From CAZWKX01 sp964633975 (GTDB lineage: Bacteria > Actinomycetota > Acidimicrobiia > Spongiisociales > UBA11373): a DNA stretch of 51,109 bases. Under the pieces are notes generated by a model, which saw nothing but the letters and a program-made list of their open reading frames with translations, was not told where the DNA came from and searched no databases. This document shows positions 31,294 to 39,959 of the stretch, in pieces. Location of the stretch: assembly GCA_964633975.1 (NCBI GenBank), contig CAZWKX010000012.1:1-51109 (forward strand), given 5' to 3'. Position 1 is the first letter of the stretch. The number at the start of each line of letters is the position of its first letter. The position numbers were made by a program, and so were the translations under genes.

Positions 31294-33168
31294 ATGGAGA
31301 ACGTGCTCGTCTCGCTCGTCCCCCTCCTGCCTCTCGGCGGGGCCGTGGTGCTGCTGGCCTTCGGCAAGCGCCTCGGTGAGCCCTGGGGTGGCATCACCGC
31401 TACGGCCACCGTCGCCGCGTCGTTCGGCCTGGCCCTGGCCGCCGCCCTGGGCTTCCTGGGCGGCGGCGCCGAGCCCGAAATCGTGACTTGGTTCGACTGG
31501 CTGCCGGCTCTCGGTGTCCGGGCCGAGCTGCTGTGGGATCCGCTGGCGGCACTGATGACCCTTGTCGTGACCGGCGTCGGGGCCGTGATCCACCTGTACT
31601 CCATCGGCTACATGAAGGGCGACGAGGGCTACGGCCGCTTCTTTGCCTACATGAACCTGTTCGCCTTCTCCATGCTGATCCTCGTGCTGGCGAACAACTT
31701 CGCGGTGCTGTTCGTGGGTTGGGAGTTGGTGGGCCTCTGCTCCTATCTGCTCATCTCCTTCTGGTTCGACCGACCCACGGCGGCGGCGGCCGGCAAGAAG
31801 GCCTTTGTGGTCAATCGGGTTGGTGACGCCGGTTTCCTGGTGGCGCTCATGCTCGTGTTCTCCACCTTCGGCACGCTCGATTTCGGCCGTGTGTTCGAGG
31901 CCGCGCCTGCCGAGCTGAGCACCGGCCTGGCCACGGCGATCACCATCCTCTTGCTCGTGGGCGCCACCGGGAAGTCTGCGCAGCTGCCCCTGTACGTCTG
32001 GCTGCCCGACGCCATGGAGGGCCCGACGCCGGTGTCGGCCCTGATCCATGCCGCCACGATGGTGACGGCCGGGGTGTACATGGTGGCCCGCACCGGGGCC
32101 CTCTTCGATCTGGCTCCGGTGTCGGCCGGCGTCGTGGCTGTGGTGGGGGCCGCTACCGCGTTCTATGCCGCAACCGTTGCCTTGGGGCAGCGCGATATCA
32201 AGCGCGTGCTGGCCTATTCGACCATCAGCCAGCTCGGCTACATGTTTATGGCGGTCGGGGCGGCGGCCTACGTGGCCGGGCTCTTCCATCTCTTGACCCA
32301 TGCCTTTTTCAAGGCACTTCTCTTCCTCGGGGCCGGGTCGGTCATCCACGCTCTGGGCGGCGAGCAGGACATGCGCAGAATGGGTGGTCTGGCCCGTCGT
32401 ATGCCCCTGACCTTCGGCACGATGCTGGTCGCTTGGCTCGCCATCTCGGGCATTCCCCCCTTCTCCGGCTTCTGGTCCAAGGACGAGATCCTTGCTGCCT
32501 TGTTCCAGCGCGGCGGGTTGTGGACCGTCCTTTGGGGGGTGGGCCTGGTGACGGCGCTGATCACCGCCTACTACATGAGCCGGCTGATGTACCTGACGTT
32601 CTTCGGGGAGCGGCACTGGTCCGAGGGCGTGCATCCGCACGAGTCGCCACCGGTCATGGCCCTGCCTCTCCTCGTGCTCGGATTGGGCAGTCTGGTCGGC
32701 GGCCTGGTCAACACCACTTGGAGGCCGGCCCTGGAGCACTTCCTGGAGCCGGCGTTCGAGGGTCTGACGACGGCGACGCTGCCCGAAGGTGTCACTCTGC
32801 TGCTACTGGCGACGATCTCGGCCGCCGCCGGGTTGGCCGGCATCATCGCCGCCGCCGACATCTACATGCGGAGGAAGGCGGCGCGTGAAGAGGGTCCGGT
32901 GTGGGATCTGCTACGGGGCGGGTATCGGGTCGATGATCTGTACGCCCGGGTGTTCGTCGACGGGGGCGGCGCCTTGACCCGCTTCGCCGCGACGACCGTC
33001 GACGAGAAGGGCGTCGACGGTGCGGTGAACGGCCTGGCCCGCCTGACCGGGTGGCTTGGGGCACGGATGCGCCCTCTGCAGACCGGCTTTGTGCGCAGCT
33101 ACGGTCTTGTGGTGCTGGTGGGCGCGGTGGCGCTGCTGGCCTGGTTCTTGTCGAGGGGGGTGTTCTAG
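31294..33168 (+). CDS. nuoL: NADH-quinone oxidoreductase subunit L, proton-pumping (operon 1)
   Basis: A 624-residue ND5-type antiporter subunit with about 16 helices. The conserved segments VGWELVGLCSYLLI, LPDAMEGPTPVSALIHAATM and FHLLTHAFFKALLFLGAGS carry the pump Lys and His residues, and the C-terminus includes the lateral-helix region and last anchor. It abuts nuoM with no gap. Confidence 0.95.
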   Translation: MENVLVSLVPLLPLGGAVVLLAFGKRLGEPWGGITATATVAASFGLALAAALGFLGGGAEPEIVTWFDWLPALGVRAELLWDPLAALMTLVVTGVGAVIHLYSIGYMKGDEGYGRFFAYMNLFAFSMLILVLANNFAVLFVGWELVGLCSYLLISFWFDRPTAAAAGKKAFVVNRVGDAGFLVALMLVFSTFGTLDFGRVFEAAPAELSTGLATAITILLLVGATGKSAQLPLYVWLPDAMEGPTPVSALIHAATMVTAGVYMVARTGALFDLAPVSAGVVAVVGAATAFYAATVALGQRDIKRVLAYSTISQLGYMFMAVGAAAYVAGLFHLLTHAFFKALLFLGAGSVIHALGGEQDMRRMGGLARRMPLTFGTMLVAWLAISGIPPFSGFWSKDEILAALFQRGGLWTVLWGVGLVTALITAYYMSRLMYLTFFGERHWSEGVHPHESPPVMALPLLVLGLGSLVGGLVNTTWRPALEHFLEPAFEGLTTATLPEGVTLLLLATISAAAGLAGIIAAADIYMRRKAAREEGPVWDLLRGGYRVDDLYARVFVDGGGALTRFAATTVDEKGVDGAVNGLARLTGWLGARMRPLQTGFVRSYGLVVLVGAVALLAWFLSRGVF

Positions 33169-34704
33169 ATGGACTTCCCCATCCTCTCCGTCGTCATCGT
33201 GCTTCCGGTTGCCGGGGCCGCCGCCGTGGCGCTCGTTCCGCGGACGCGGCCTCAGCTGGTCCTGCCGGTGGCGGTGGCGGTCAGTGCGCTGCCGCTGGGG
33301 GCGGCGGGCTGGCTGCTGTGGCAGTTCGAGTCGGGGGTCGCCGACTTCCAGTTCGTCGAGCAGCACGGCTTGTCCGGCGCCTGGGGCGTCTCCTATCACA
33401 TCGGCGTCGACGGCATCTCGCTGCTCCTCGTGGCGCTCACCGCACTGCTGTTCCCCATCAGCCTGCTCGCCTCGACCTCGATCACCGAGCGGGTCAAGGC
33501 CTATGCCATCTCGATGCTGCTGCTCGAGGCCGGCATCCTCGGGGTCTTCCTCTCCCTAGACCTGATCGTCTTCTTCGTGTTCTGGGAAGTCATGCTCGTC
33601 CCGATGTACTTCATCATCGGCCTGTGGGGAGGAGAACGCCGGGTCTACGCCGCTCTCAAGTTCTTCCTCTTCACCGCCTTCGGCTCGGCGCTGCTGCTCG
33701 CCGGGATCCTGTGGCTGGGCGTGTCCAACGGCACATTCGACTTCATGGCGCTTCTGGGGAAGGGCATTCCGCGCACCGCCCAGTTCTGGCTGTTCGGAGC
33801 GTTTGCCCTTTCCTTCGGCATCAAGGTGCCCATATTCCCTTTCCACACCTGGCTGCCCGACGCCCACGTCGAGGCTCCGACCGCCGGGTCGGTGATCCTG
33901 GCCGGCATCCTCCTGAAGCTCGGCGCATACGGCCTCATCCGGTTCAACCTGACGTTGTTCCCCGAGGCTTCGGTGGACCTGGTGCCCGTGCTCGCCGTGC
34001 TCGCCGTCATCGGTATCGTCTACGGGGCGGTGGTGGCGATAGCCCAGTCGGACATTAAGCGCCTCGTCGCCTACTCCTCGGTGAGCCATCTGGGCTTTGT
34101 GGTGCTGGGCATTTTCGCTCTCACCACTCAGGGACTCCAGGGTGGCGTGCTGCAGATGGTGAACCACGGCCTAACCACGGGCGCACTCTTCCTGCTCGTC
34201 GGCATGCTCTACGAGCGTCGCCATACCAGGCAGATGGCCGAATTCGGCGGGCTGGCCGCAGTGATGCCGCTCTACGCCGGTGCCTTCTTGTTCATCGCCC
34301 TCGCTTCCATCGGGCTGCCCGGCCTCAACGGCTTCGTCGGAGAGTTCCTCGTGCTGCTCGGGTCCTTTCTGTCACTCAGGTGGTATGCCGCTGTCGCCGT
34401 CCTCGGTGTGGTTCTCGCCGCCGTCTACTTGTTGTGGGCCTACCAGCGGGTCTTCACCGGGCCGCTCGCGGTGGAGGAGAACAAGGGTCTGGCCGACCTC
34501 GGATTCCGCGAGATCGCTCTGCTGGCGCCCATCGTCCTGCTTGTGCTCTTTCTCGGGCTGTATCCGAAACCCGCTCTCGACCGCATCGAGCCTTCGGTCG
34601 GTGTGATCCTGGACCGCATCGAGCATGCGACCGACTACCAGGTGCCGGAGTACGGCATTGAGGCCGACCTGGACGCCCACGTGCACGTTGGAGCGGAGCC
34701 ATGA
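33169..34704 (+). CDS. nuoM: NADH-quinone oxidoreductase subunit M, proton-pumping (operon 1)
   Basis: A 511-residue ND4-type antiporter subunit. FHIG-type HIGVDGISLLLVALT, FFVFWEVMLVPMYFIIG with the key Glu, FPFHTWLPDAHVEAPTAGS with the family His/Lys, and AYSSVSHLGFVVLG are all present. The stop overlaps nuoN (ATGA). Confidence 0.95.
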   Translation: MDFPILSVVIVLPVAGAAAVALVPRTRPQLVLPVAVAVSALPLGAAGWLLWQFESGVADFQFVEQHGLSGAWGVSYHIGVDGISLLLVALTALLFPISLLASTSITERVKAYAISMLLLEAGILGVFLSLDLIVFFVFWEVMLVPMYFIIGLWGGERRVYAALKFFLFTAFGSALLLAGILWLGVSNGTFDFMALLGKGIPRTAQFWLFGAFALSFGIKVPIFPFHTWLPDAHVEAPTAGSVILAGILLKLGAYGLIRFNLTLFPEASVDLVPVLAVLAVIGIVYGAVVAIAQSDIKRLVAYSSVSHLGFVVLGIFALTTQGLQGGVLQMVNHGLTTGALFLLVGMLYERRHTRQMAEFGGLAAVMPLYAGAFLFIALASIGLPGLNGFVGEFLVLLGSFLSLRWYAAVAVLGVVLAAVYLLWAYQRVFTGPLAVEENKGLADLGFREIALLAPIVLLVLFLGLYPKPALDRIEPSVGVILDRIEHATDYQVPEYGIEADLDAHVHVGAEP

Positions 34705-36221
34705 TGGGTGACCTCAGCTTTGTGGCGGTGGCGCCCGAAGTGGCCATCACCTCCGCCGTGGTCCTGCTGCTCATGGTTGAGGTCTCGATGCACCCGCGGC
34801 CGTGGGTGTGGGGGCTCGTCGCCGGGGCCGGTGCGGCCTCGGCCACTGCTCTCGCTGGCTGGCAGTGGTACTGGCTGAGCCAGGCGGGGAACGACGCAGG
34901 CACGTCGTTCCACGGCATGATCGCGCTGGACGGGTTCGGCGCGCTGGCCGGCTTGGTGATGTTCCCGCTCGTCGGCTTCGGGCTTATGGGCTCATGGCGT
35001 CTGGCGGTCAAACAGGGACGGCGCGGGGCCGAGTTCATAACCCTGGCCCTGCTCGCCGCCGCCGGGGGTCACCTCATGGCGGCATCGGCAAACCTCATCA
35101 TGCTGTTTGTGAGCCTCGAGGTGTTTTCAATCAGCCTCTACGTGCTCGTCGGGTTCACCAGGGACCGGGTCGACGCCGACGAGGCCGCCCTCAAGTACTT
35201 CCTGCTCGGCGCCTTTGCCTCTGCCGTGTTCCTCTACGGGGTAGCCCTCGTCTTCGCCTCCACCGGGTCAACCAGCATCTACGGAGCCGGAGGCATCGCA
35301 GCCTATCTCCGCAGAATGGCCCTGTTCCGGCCGGCCCTGCTCCTGGTCGGTATCGCTCTCCTCCTGGTGGGCCTGGCCTTCAAGGTGTCGGCGGCCCCGT
35401 TCCACGTATGGGCGCCCGACGTGTACCAGGGCGCGCCGAGCGGCATTACCGGTTTTGTCGCCGCCGCCGCAAAGGTGGCCGGCTTCGCCGCTTTGGCACG
35501 GGTGCTGATCGCAGGCCTCGGCTGGCAGATCAACGACTGGGCCCCGGCGGTGGCTGCGATTGCTGCCGTCTCTGCCGTCGTCGGCACGCTGTTTGCCATC
35601 GTCCAGGAGGACGTGAAGCGCATGCTCGCCTACTCGTCCGTGGCACATGCCGGGTTCATCCTCAGCGCCTTCCTGGTGGCGATGGACGCCGACGGCGTCC
35701 TGAACGTGGGCGATGCCACCGGCGCCATGTGGTTCTACGTGGCCACCTACGCGATCCAGGTGATGGGAGCGTTCACCGTCGTGGCCGTGGTTGCAGGTGA
35801 CGCCGAGGGCCGCGCACCACTGGACAGGTTCAACGGCCTGGGGCGCCGCTCACCGTGGCTGGCCGCGGCCATGACCTTCATGCTGCTGGCCATGGCCGGC
35901 ATCCCCGTCACGGCCGGCTTCGTGGGGAAGGTCGCCGTGTTCAGTATCGCCGTCGAAGCCGGGTACCTGTGGCTGGTGATCGTGGCCCTGGTTGTCACCG
36001 TGGCCGGGCTGTTCTTCTACCTGAGGGTCATAGTGCGGATGTACATGGAAGAGCCGGACGGGGAGCCGGAGGTGGCCCGGGCCGGTCTTGGTGCCCAAGC
36101 GGTGCTGGTGCTGGCATCGGCGGCCACGCTTGTGCTGGGCGTGTATCCGTGGCCTCTGCTCAGGGTGCTGCGCGGCGATGCGACGTTGCTCGTCGAGGCC
36201 CTGCGCCGTGCGGTCCTGTAG
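34701..36221 (+). CDS. nuoN: NADH-quinone oxidoreductase subunit N, proton-pumping (operon 1)
   Basis: A 506-residue ND2-type antiporter subunit with 14 predicted helices. Diagnostic segments are FVSLEVFSISLYVLVGF, AAPFHVWAPDVYQGAPSG and MLAYSSVAHAGF. The last nuo gene of operon 1. Its 3' end overlaps the bactofilin-like gene by 14 nt, so that gene is probably part of the transcript. Confidence 0.95.
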   Translation: MMGDLSFVAVAPEVAITSAVVLLLMVEVSMHPRPWVWGLVAGAGAASATALAGWQWYWLSQAGNDAGTSFHGMIALDGFGALAGLVMFPLVGFGLMGSWRLAVKQGRRGAEFITLALLAAAGGHLMAASANLIMLFVSLEVFSISLYVLVGFTRDRVDADEAALKYFLLGAFASAVFLYGVALVFASTGSTSIYGAGGIAAYLRRMALFRPALLLVGIALLLVGLAFKVSAAPFHVWAPDVYQGAPSGITGFVAAAAKVAGFAALARVLIAGLGWQINDWAPAVAAIAAVSAVVGTLFAIVQEDVKRMLAYSSVAHAGFILSAFLVAMDADGVLNVGDATGAMWFYVATYAIQVMGAFTVVAVVAGDAEGRAPLDRFNGLGRRSPWLAAAMTFMLLAMAGIPVTAGFVGKVAVFSIAVEAGYLWLVIVALVVTVAGLFFYLRVIVRMYMEEPDGEPEVARAGLGAQAVLVLASAATLVLGVYPWPLLRVLRGDATLLVEALRRAVL

Positions 36222-37353
36222 CCGGCTGTTCGGCGTCAGCCTCGTCGTTGCCGTGCTGCTCCTGCCTCCTTTGCTCGGCAGCGTCTACACGTCGAACCAG
36301 GTCGTGGTGGGAGCCGACGACGTTGTCTCCGAGGACCTCTATGCATTGGGGGGCAGAGTGACGGTTGCCGGCACCGTCGAGGGGGACCTGCTGGTGCTCG
36401 CCGGAGAGCTGACCATCACCGGGACGGTGGAGGGGGACGTTGTCGGCCTCGTCTGGGGGTCGACGCGCATCTCCGGTGATGTGGAAGGCTCGGTGCGGCT
36501 GGCCGGTCTCCGGCTGGAGGTCGGCGGTGATGTGCACGACGATATCTCGTCGCTGGTCGCGGAGAGCCGGCTGAGCGGCGTTTTTGGCCGCGACGTGCTC
36601 ATCCTCGCCGGAGAGACGATTGTCGACGGCCGCGTGGAGCGCAACGTGTGGGCGGAGGCCTGGCGTCTGGAAGTCGACGGAGCCGTCGGCGGCAACGTCG
36701 AGGCCCGGGTCGACGATCTGCGTCTCGGCGACTCCGCCAGAGTCGGGGGCAACGTGTCGTTCCGGGCCAGCGGAAGGGCATCGATCTCCGAAGACGCGGT
36801 GGTCGCGGGAACCACGACCCGGCGCGAGGTGCTCTCACCGGTCTGGGCAAAGGCGGTGATGCGGCTGTTCTTCTGGCTGGGCGTTGCCGCGTTCCTGGTC
36901 GCCGGCCTGCTCTTTCTGTGGCTGCTCCCTCGCAGCGGCCGGCGCGCGGTGGAGATCGTGGGCGAGCGCCCTTGGCGTTCGCTGCTGGTCGGCACGGCGG
37001 CTCTGCTCGTGCCCCCGCTTCTCGCCGTGCCGCTGTTCCTCACCCTCGTGGGGCTTCCCGTGGCCGTTCTGCTCCTGCTCGCATGGGTGCTCGGGCTGGT
37101 GCTGGGACCCATCCCTGCGGCGGCCTGGCTGGGACGGCGCCTGCTGCGGGGACGGCACAGTCTGTACCTGGGGTTCCTCGTGGGCGCGGTGCTGTGGCGG
37201 TCGGCGATGTGGCTGCTGTCGCTCGTTGCCGCCTTGATCTACATCGTGCCACTCCTGCTGGGCCTGGGCGCCTTCGTTCTCGCCGCCTGGGAGACGCGCC
37301 GGGCGGCCCTGGCGCCGGGAGCGGCTGAGGTCGCTCCAATCGTCGACCCCTAG
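36208..37353 (+). CDS. bactofilin/polymer-forming-type protein with C-terminal membrane domain
   Basis: A 381-residue protein. It begins with a signal/anchor helix (SLVVAVLLLPPLLG). About 170 residues of right-handed beta-helix-like repeats follow, with a recurring hexapeptide-like GxVEGDL/GDV pattern (VAGTVEGDLLVLAGELTITG, GTVEGDVVGLVWGSTRISG, GDVEGSVRLAGLRLEVGG). A C-terminal region has about four hydrophobic helices. Bactofilin-like domains polymerise; with the membrane part this resembles surface-exposed polymer-forming proteins. GTG start at 36208 inside nuoN1. The stop TAG at 37351 shares a CTAG palindrome with the stop of the convergent gene. Confidence 0.7.
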   Translation: MRSCSRLFGVSLVVAVLLLPPLLGSVYTSNQVVVGADDVVSEDLYALGGRVTVAGTVEGDLLVLAGELTITGTVEGDVVGLVWGSTRISGDVEGSVRLAGLRLEVGGDVHDDISSLVAESRLSGVFGRDVLILAGETIVDGRVERNVWAEAWRLEVDGAVGGNVEARVDDLRLGDSARVGGNVSFRASGRASISEDAVVAGTTTRREVLSPVWAKAVMRLFFWLGVAAFLVAGLLFLWLLPRSGRRAVEIVGERPWRSLLVGTAALLVPPLLAVPLFLTLVGLPVAVLLLLAWVLGLVLGPIPAAAWLGRRLLRGRHSLYLGFLVGAVLWRSAMWLLSLVAALIYIVPLLLGLGAFVLAAWETRRAALAPGAAEVAPIVDP

Positions 37354-38447
37354 GGCCTGCTGCCCTCGGCAACGAGCAGCGGCACCCTCACCTCCTCTGG
37401 GGTGAGGCCGCCGTGGTGGCCGACCAGCCGATCGTCGCCGAAGCGGTGGAGCACGATGTGACCGTCGTCGGCGACGAGGGCGCCGTCGGGGGCTCGCTCC
37501 TCGAAGCAGGGGTGAGGCTCGGCGTCTCCCCACCACCCTCTCATTTCGTCGATGGGCACCCAGGTCGCGGGCAGATGGGCGGCGAGGCCGGTCCCTGGCC
37601 CCCGTACGAAGAGGGCGCGGCCGTCTCCGTAGAAGACGCGGCCCTCGTGATCGGGCTTTGTGATGCGCACCTGGCGCGCCGCGGGCACGTCGACGTGGCC
37701 GTGATCGGCGGTCCCCACCGCCACCGCTCCAGGAGGCAGGCGACGGGACAGCAGCTCCCACGTGGCGGCGACGATCTCGAGTGCCTCTCCGTACTGCTCG
37801 GAGTTCTGGCCGGAGACGTGGGCGGCAAAATCGACGTGGGGCAGGTAGACCAGGATGTAGCGGCCCGGCTTCTCTGCAAGCTGCGCCGCCGCCAGCGCCG
37901 CTTCGTCGGTGGTGGCCCACGTCTCCCAGCGACAGCCGCGGTAGAGGGTCTGCGAGAGTGGCGTCTGCTCGAAGTTGTAGGGCTGGACCACGATGGGCTC
38001 GGCCCCCGCTGCCGCGAGTCGCTCCCACGTGTTGGGCGACGGGAGGAAACCGCCGTAGTCGTAGGGCACCGGGTCCCCCCACAGCGTCGTCCATTTGATC
38101 GTGTTGACCACGTTGCCGGCTTCAGGAAGCCACATCTGGTAGGCGATGAGCCCGTGAGCCACCGGGGGCAGCCCGGTGGCGATGGTGGCCAGATTCACCG
38201 TCGTGGTCGTGGGGAAGGAGGCATCGACGGCCCCGCGCCGCGAGGCGGCCAGGGGCCGGGCCGCCGGGTGGCTCAGTTGATGGTCACCGAGGCCGTCCAT
38301 GAGCACCAGCACGTAGGTGGATGCCTCGGGGATCATGGCGGCCAGGTCGTCGTGGAGGCCCAAAGATGGGGCGGCTCCACCGAGGCGGCGCTCCAATTCG
38401 GCGACGAGGTTGACCAAGCCGCCGCCGGCGTAGTCGGGGGGGTTCAT
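37350..38447 (-). CDS. alkaline-phosphatase-superfamily phosphodiesterase/nucleotide pyrophosphatase-like
   Basis: A 365-residue enzyme of the type I phosphodiesterase/NPP group. The first metal-site strand and nucleophile region are LVLMDGLGDHQL and DASFPTTTTVNLATIATGLPP, where the Thr before TVN is the likely nucleophile. Later metal ligands are in YLPHVDFAAHVSG (His/Asp) and TADHGHVDVPA, and a last histidine is in DRLVGHHGGLTPEEVRVPLL. Hydrolysis of phosphodiester or sulfate esters is expected; the substrate is unknown. The ATG at 38447 is placed by TACCCT 6 nt upstream. It lies between, and in opposite orientation to, the two nuo operons. Confidence 0.82.
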   Translation of the reverse strand: MNPPDYAGGGLVNLVAELERRLGGAAPSLGLHDDLAAMIPEASTYVLVLMDGLGDHQLSHPAARPLAASRRGAVDASFPTTTTVNLATIATGLPPVAHGLIAYQMWLPEAGNVVNTIKWTTLWGDPVPYDYGGFLPSPNTWERLAAAGAEPIVVQPYNFEQTPLSQTLYRGCRWETWATTDEAALAAAQLAEKPGRYILVYLPHVDFAAHVSGQNSEQYGEALEIVAATWELLSRRLPPGAVAVGTADHGHVDVPAARQVRITKPDHEGRVFYGDGRALFVRGPGTGLAAHLPATWVPIDEMRGWWGDAEPHPCFEERAPDGALVADDGHIVLHRFGDDRLVGHHGGLTPEEVRVPLLVAEGSRP

Positions 38448-38453
38448 GCGGCG

Positions 38454-38459
38454 AGGGTA
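38454..38459 (-). promoter_or_regulatory. -10 hexamer TACCCT
   Basis: On the minus strand, 6 nt before the ATG of the phosphodiesterase-like gene. The tightest leaderless spacing in the window. Confidence 0.5.
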
Positions 38460-38488
38460 GCCGGGCGCCGCAGCCCGCCTCGAAGTTG

Positions 38489-38506
38489 GCCGGCCGTCCG
38501 GCCGGC
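38489..38506. promoter_or_regulatory. perfect 8-bp inverted repeat in divergent promoter region
   Basis: GCCGGCCG and CGGCCGGC, separated by two bases, lie between the phosphodiesterase promoter and the nuo operon 2 promoter, just upstream of the -35-like TTGGAG. It could be an operator; given the GC content it could also be chance. Confidence 0.35.
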
Positions 38507-38510
38507 AGAG

Positions 38511-38540
38511 TTGGAGCAGGTTCGCCGGTGCATCTAGCCT
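38511..38540 (+). promoter_or_regulatory. promoter of nuo operon 2 (TTGGAG-18-TAGCCT)
   Basis: A -35-like TTGGAG (38511-38516) and a -10 TAGCCT (38535-38540) are separated by 18 bp. The leader to the nuoA2 GTG is 33 nt. Confidence 0.5.
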
Positions 38541-38573
38541 CGTCGCCGAGAGCAGCGACGGCGGAGACCCACC

Positions 38574-38942
38574 GTGGCCCATTATTTCGAGGACTACATC
38601 ACCGTCGCCGTGTTCGTCGGCTTTGGAGCGCTGCTGGTGGCGGTGTCGGTCGGATTGGCGGGACTGCTGCGCCCTCGCAAGCCCTCGGCGGTGAAATCGC
38701 GGCCGTACGAGTGCGGCATCGACCCCGTTGGGGGTGGTTGGAGCCAGTCCCACGTTCGCTACTACATCTTTGCGCTGCTGTTCCTGGTATTCGACGTCGA
38801 AGCGGTCTTCATCTTCCCTTGGGCGATCCGGCTCGAGAGCTTGGGCGCCTTCGCCCTGGTCGAGATGGTGATCTTCATCGTCGTTCTGCTCGCCGGACTC
38901 CTCTACGCGGTGCGCAAGGGGGTCCTCAAGTGGGAGTCCTAG
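38574..38942 (+). CDS. nuoA2: complex I-like subunit A (operon 2)
   Basis: A 122-residue ND3-type subunit. The switch loop KSRPYECGIDPVGGGWSQSHVRYY and FLVFDVEAVFIFPWAI identify it. The loop is longer than in NuoA1 (inserted GGGW). GTG start at 38574 with GGCGGAG upstream. It heads an 11-gene operon that lacks E, F and G. Confidence 0.94.
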   Translation: MAHYFEDYITVAVFVGFGALLVAVSVGLAGLLRPRKPSAVKSRPYECGIDPVGGGWSQSHVRYYIFALLFLVFDVEAVFIFPWAIRLESLGAFALVEMVIFIVVLLAGLLYAVRKGVLKWES

Positions 38943-39418
38943 AACGTTTCGATGCCCCGAAGCCAATCTCGTGGCTCCTCAACTGGTCACGCCGGTACTC
39001 GCTGTGGCTCTTCCAGTTCGGGCTCGCCTGCTGCGCCCTGGAGATGCTGGCCACCTCGGGACCCCGCTACGACTTCATGCGCTTCGGGATCATTCCCCTG
39101 CCCGCCTCGCCGCGGCAGGCCGACCTCATGGTGGTGGCCGGCACGGTCACCGACAAGATGGCACCGGCGGTGCGCCGGCTCTACGACCAGATGCCCGATC
39201 CCAAGTACGTCATCTCCATGGGCTCGTGCGCCAACTGCGGCGGCCCCTACTGGGACTCCTACTCGGTGACGAAGGGCGTCGACCAGTTGATCCCGGTGGA
39301 CGTGTACGTGCCCGGGTGCCCGCCGCGGCCGGAAGCCCTGATGGACGCCATCGTCCGGCTGCAAAACAAGATCAAGGACGAGAACATCAGGGAGAAGTGG
39401 GCTCATGAGCGCGCATGA
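38930..39418 (+). CDS. nuoB2: complex I-like subunit B (operon 2)
   Basis: A 162-residue N2-cluster subunit with Cys34-Cys35 (GLACCALEM), Cys100 (GSCANCGG) and Cys130 (PGCPPRP). The GTG at 38930 follows AAGGGGG and overlaps nuoA2 by 13 nt. The N2 ligand set is intact even though its partner NuoD2 has an altered quinone site. Confidence 0.94.
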   Translation: MGVLERFDAPKPISWLLNWSRRYSLWLFQFGLACCALEMLATSGPRYDFMRFGIIPLPASPRQADLMVVAGTVTDKMAPAVRRLYDQMPDPKYVISMGSCANCGGPYWDSYSVTKGVDQLIPVDVYVPGCPPRPEALMDAIVRLQNKIKDENIREKWAHERA

Positions 39419-39959
39419 GCCCGGGCTGAGGGACCTGGTCTCCGAGGCCGTCGCCTCCGGGGTATGGAGCGAGGAGTTCGGCACCGTCAAGCTGAGGGTG
39501 CCCCGGTCGGAATGGGTCGAGTCGCATCGGGCGCTGAAGGGCCGTCTTCCCTTCTTCTCATGGTTGTCGGCCATCGACTGGGCGGCCGACGTCGCCGTTG
39601 GGGATGCTCCGGAGCCGGGGGAGGAGACGGCGGAGGAGATCGAGGAGCGCTTCGAGGTGCTCAGCCGCATCTCCGATGTCTCCAGCGGAGACGGCCTGGT
39701 TCTGTCCACCGACCTCCCCAAGGACGATGCGCGCCTCGACTCACTCACCGCTGTGTACGCCGGGGCCGACTGGCACGAGCGAGAGGCTGCAGAGATGTTC
39801 GGCATCGACTTCGTCGGACATCCCAACCTCGCCGCACTGTATTTGCCGGACGGTTTTGAGGGCCATCCGCTACGCAAGTCCTATGCCCTGCTCAGCAGGC
39901 AGGTGAAACCGTGGCCGGGCGACGTCGACGTCGAGGCCGCGGGCGGTGACGAGACGTGA
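39405..39959 (+). CDS. nuoC2: complex I-like subunit C (operon 2)
   Basis: A 184-residue 30-kDa-type subunit: the core HEREAAEMFGIDFVGHPNLAALYLPDGF and GHPLRKSYALLSR are canonical. An acidic insertion (EPGEETAEEIEERFE) lies in the middle. The ATG at 39405 is within the nuoB2 end; GTGA overlap with nuoD2. Confidence 0.93.
   Translation: MSAHEPGLRDLVSEAVASGVWSEEFGTVKLRVPRSEWVESHRALKGRLPFFSWLSAIDWAADVAVGDAPEPGEETAEEIEERFEVLSRISDVSSGDGLVLSTDLPKDDARLDSLTAVYAGADWHEREAAEMFGIDFVGHPNLAALYLPDGFEGHPLRKSYALLSRQVKPWPGDVDVEAAGGDET

Noticed and set aside
31045..32739. A long minus-strand open frame of 564 codons antisense to nuoL1.
   Set aside because: It is a shadow of GC-rich codon use in nuoL1. It shows no domain, ribosome-binding site or promoter, and the same happens opposite other nuo genes.
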